From the NCBI GenBank assembly GCA_964499425.1, contig CAZCLD010000071.1, forward strand, positions 1 to 5,198: a DNA stretch of 5,198 nt, written 5' to 3'. The notes under the pieces were generated by a model. It worked only from the letters and a program-made list of their open reading frames with translations, was not told the DNA's origin and did not search any database. How positions within the stretch are numbered: position 1 is the stretch's first letter; each line of letters starts with the position of its first letter. Shown piece after piece: positions 5,028 through 5,198 of this stretch. A program made the translations under genes and the position numbers. The DNA is from JAQBYK01 sp964499425. GTDB lineage: Bacteria; Patescibacteriota; Gracilibacteria; UBA1369; LOWO2-01-FULL-3.

Positions 5028-5046
5028 GTCGACAATTAATCGACAA
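5028..5046. promoter_or_regulatory. Operator copy B at the regulator transcription start
   Basis: GTCGACAATTAATCGACAA has GTCGACAA (5028-5035) and ATCGACAA (5039-5046) 11 bp apart. On the minus strand it reads TTGTCGATTAATTGTCGAC, the inverted counterpart of copy A, centre to centre 69 bp away. It would cover about +1 to +19 of the regulator transcript, a position typical of autorepression. One copy in each of two facing promoters is the usual mark of a regulator and its divergent target. Confidence 0.55.
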
Positions 5047-5051
5047 CACTT

Positions 5052-5198
5052 GTGATTTTAGACACGCTCAAAAAAGCAGGATTCTCACAAAAAGAGGCCA
5101 AGGTCTACATGCAGTTAATCCATCTAGGTCCTCAGCCCGCTTCGGTCATTTCTGGTCGCACCGATATTAACCGTACTACGACCTATGACAGCATCGAC
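5052..5198 (+). CDS. TrmB-family transcriptional regulator, N-terminal part
   Basis: From the GTG at 5052 an open frame of 49 codons runs to the window edge. The peptide begins ILDTLKKAGFSQKEAKVYMQ (residues 2-21) and continues with LIHLGPQPASVISGRTDINR (22-41) and TTTYDSID (42-49). This matches the winged helix-turn-helix start of TrmB-type regulators: L-x-x-x-G-(L/F)-(S/T)-x-x-E-A-x-V-Y, then L-G, then the recognition helix ending in R-T/S-T-x-Y-D. TrmB proteins are sugar- or effector-responsive DNA-binding regulators, common in Archaea and also found in CPR bacteria. GTG is chosen because an in-frame TAA lies at 5037-5039 and no ATG intervenes; the next ATG (5109) would cut the domain. The effector-binding part lies beyond the window. 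It probably controls itself and the divergent cysteine-rich operon through the TGTCGAC operators. Confidence 0.82.
   Translation, partial: MILDTLKKAGFSQKEAKVYMQLIHLGPQPASVISGRTDINRTTTYDSID

Noticed and set aside
4959..5046. TGTCGAC boxes as a CRISPR array or recombination site
   Set aside because: The repeats are only 7-8 bp, lie in two inverted pairs and coincide with promoter elements. There are no spacers of even length and no cas genes.
1..5198. tRNA or rRNA genes, insertion sequences
   Set aside because: No cloverleaf with a conserved T-loop, no rRNA-like segment, and no transposase or terminal inverted repeats were seen on either strand.

Overview
The window looks like a piece of a Candidate Phyla Radiation (Patescibacteria) genome, most likely Peregrinibacteria or a near relative. 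This rests on a gene pair encoding a double zinc ribbon and a very cysteine-rich protein, a combination I recall from CPR genomes, and on a TrmB-type regulator, small tightly packed genes and almost no Shine-Dalgarno sequences. The lineage call is inference. The code appears standard: all reading frames are free of internal TGA, and the methyltransferase ends at TGA where its family is expected to end. That argues against the Gracilibacteria/Absconditabacteria code, in which UGA is glycine.

Layout. Positions 1-170 hold no convincing gene. They are GC-richer (about 53% over 1-120) and carry two adjacent hairpins, followed by a promoter for an N-formylglutamate amidohydrolase-like gene (171-1001, +). 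This gene converges, with a 9-bp overlap, on a minus-strand pair: a secreted lipoprotein (1641-2585) and a glyoxalase II-like metallo-beta-lactamase (MBL) fold hydrolase (993-1640), joined as TAA-ATG. Upstream on the same strand is a class I SAM methyltransferase (2638-3267). It diverges across only 20 bp from a small orphan protein (3288-3662, +), and the two -10 boxes overlap. The orphan and the minus-strand zinc-ribbon gene (3659-3934) share a CTAG that supplies both stop codons. The zinc-ribbon gene follows a 322-residue protein with 33 cysteines (3947-4915, -). A TrmB-type regulator begins at 5052 (+) and runs off the window.

The most interesting part is the right end (3659-5198). As I recall, related CPR proteins carry the zinc-ribbon module at the N terminus and the cysteine-rich body behind it in one chain. 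Here they are two genes in the reverse order. Their promoter faces that of the TrmB-type regulator. Each promoter carries a copy of a bipartite operator made of two TGTCGAC-type boxes 11 bp apart, and the two copies are inverted relative to each other. One copy overlaps the -35 box of the cysteine-rich operon and the other lies at the predicted start of the regulator transcript. This suggests a self-regulated switch controlling a putative metal- or thiol-dependent cysteine-rich system.

Several genes (171, 3267, 3288 and perhaps 3934) have a -10 box so close to the start codon that their mRNAs would be leaderless or nearly so, which fits the lack of ribosome binding sites.
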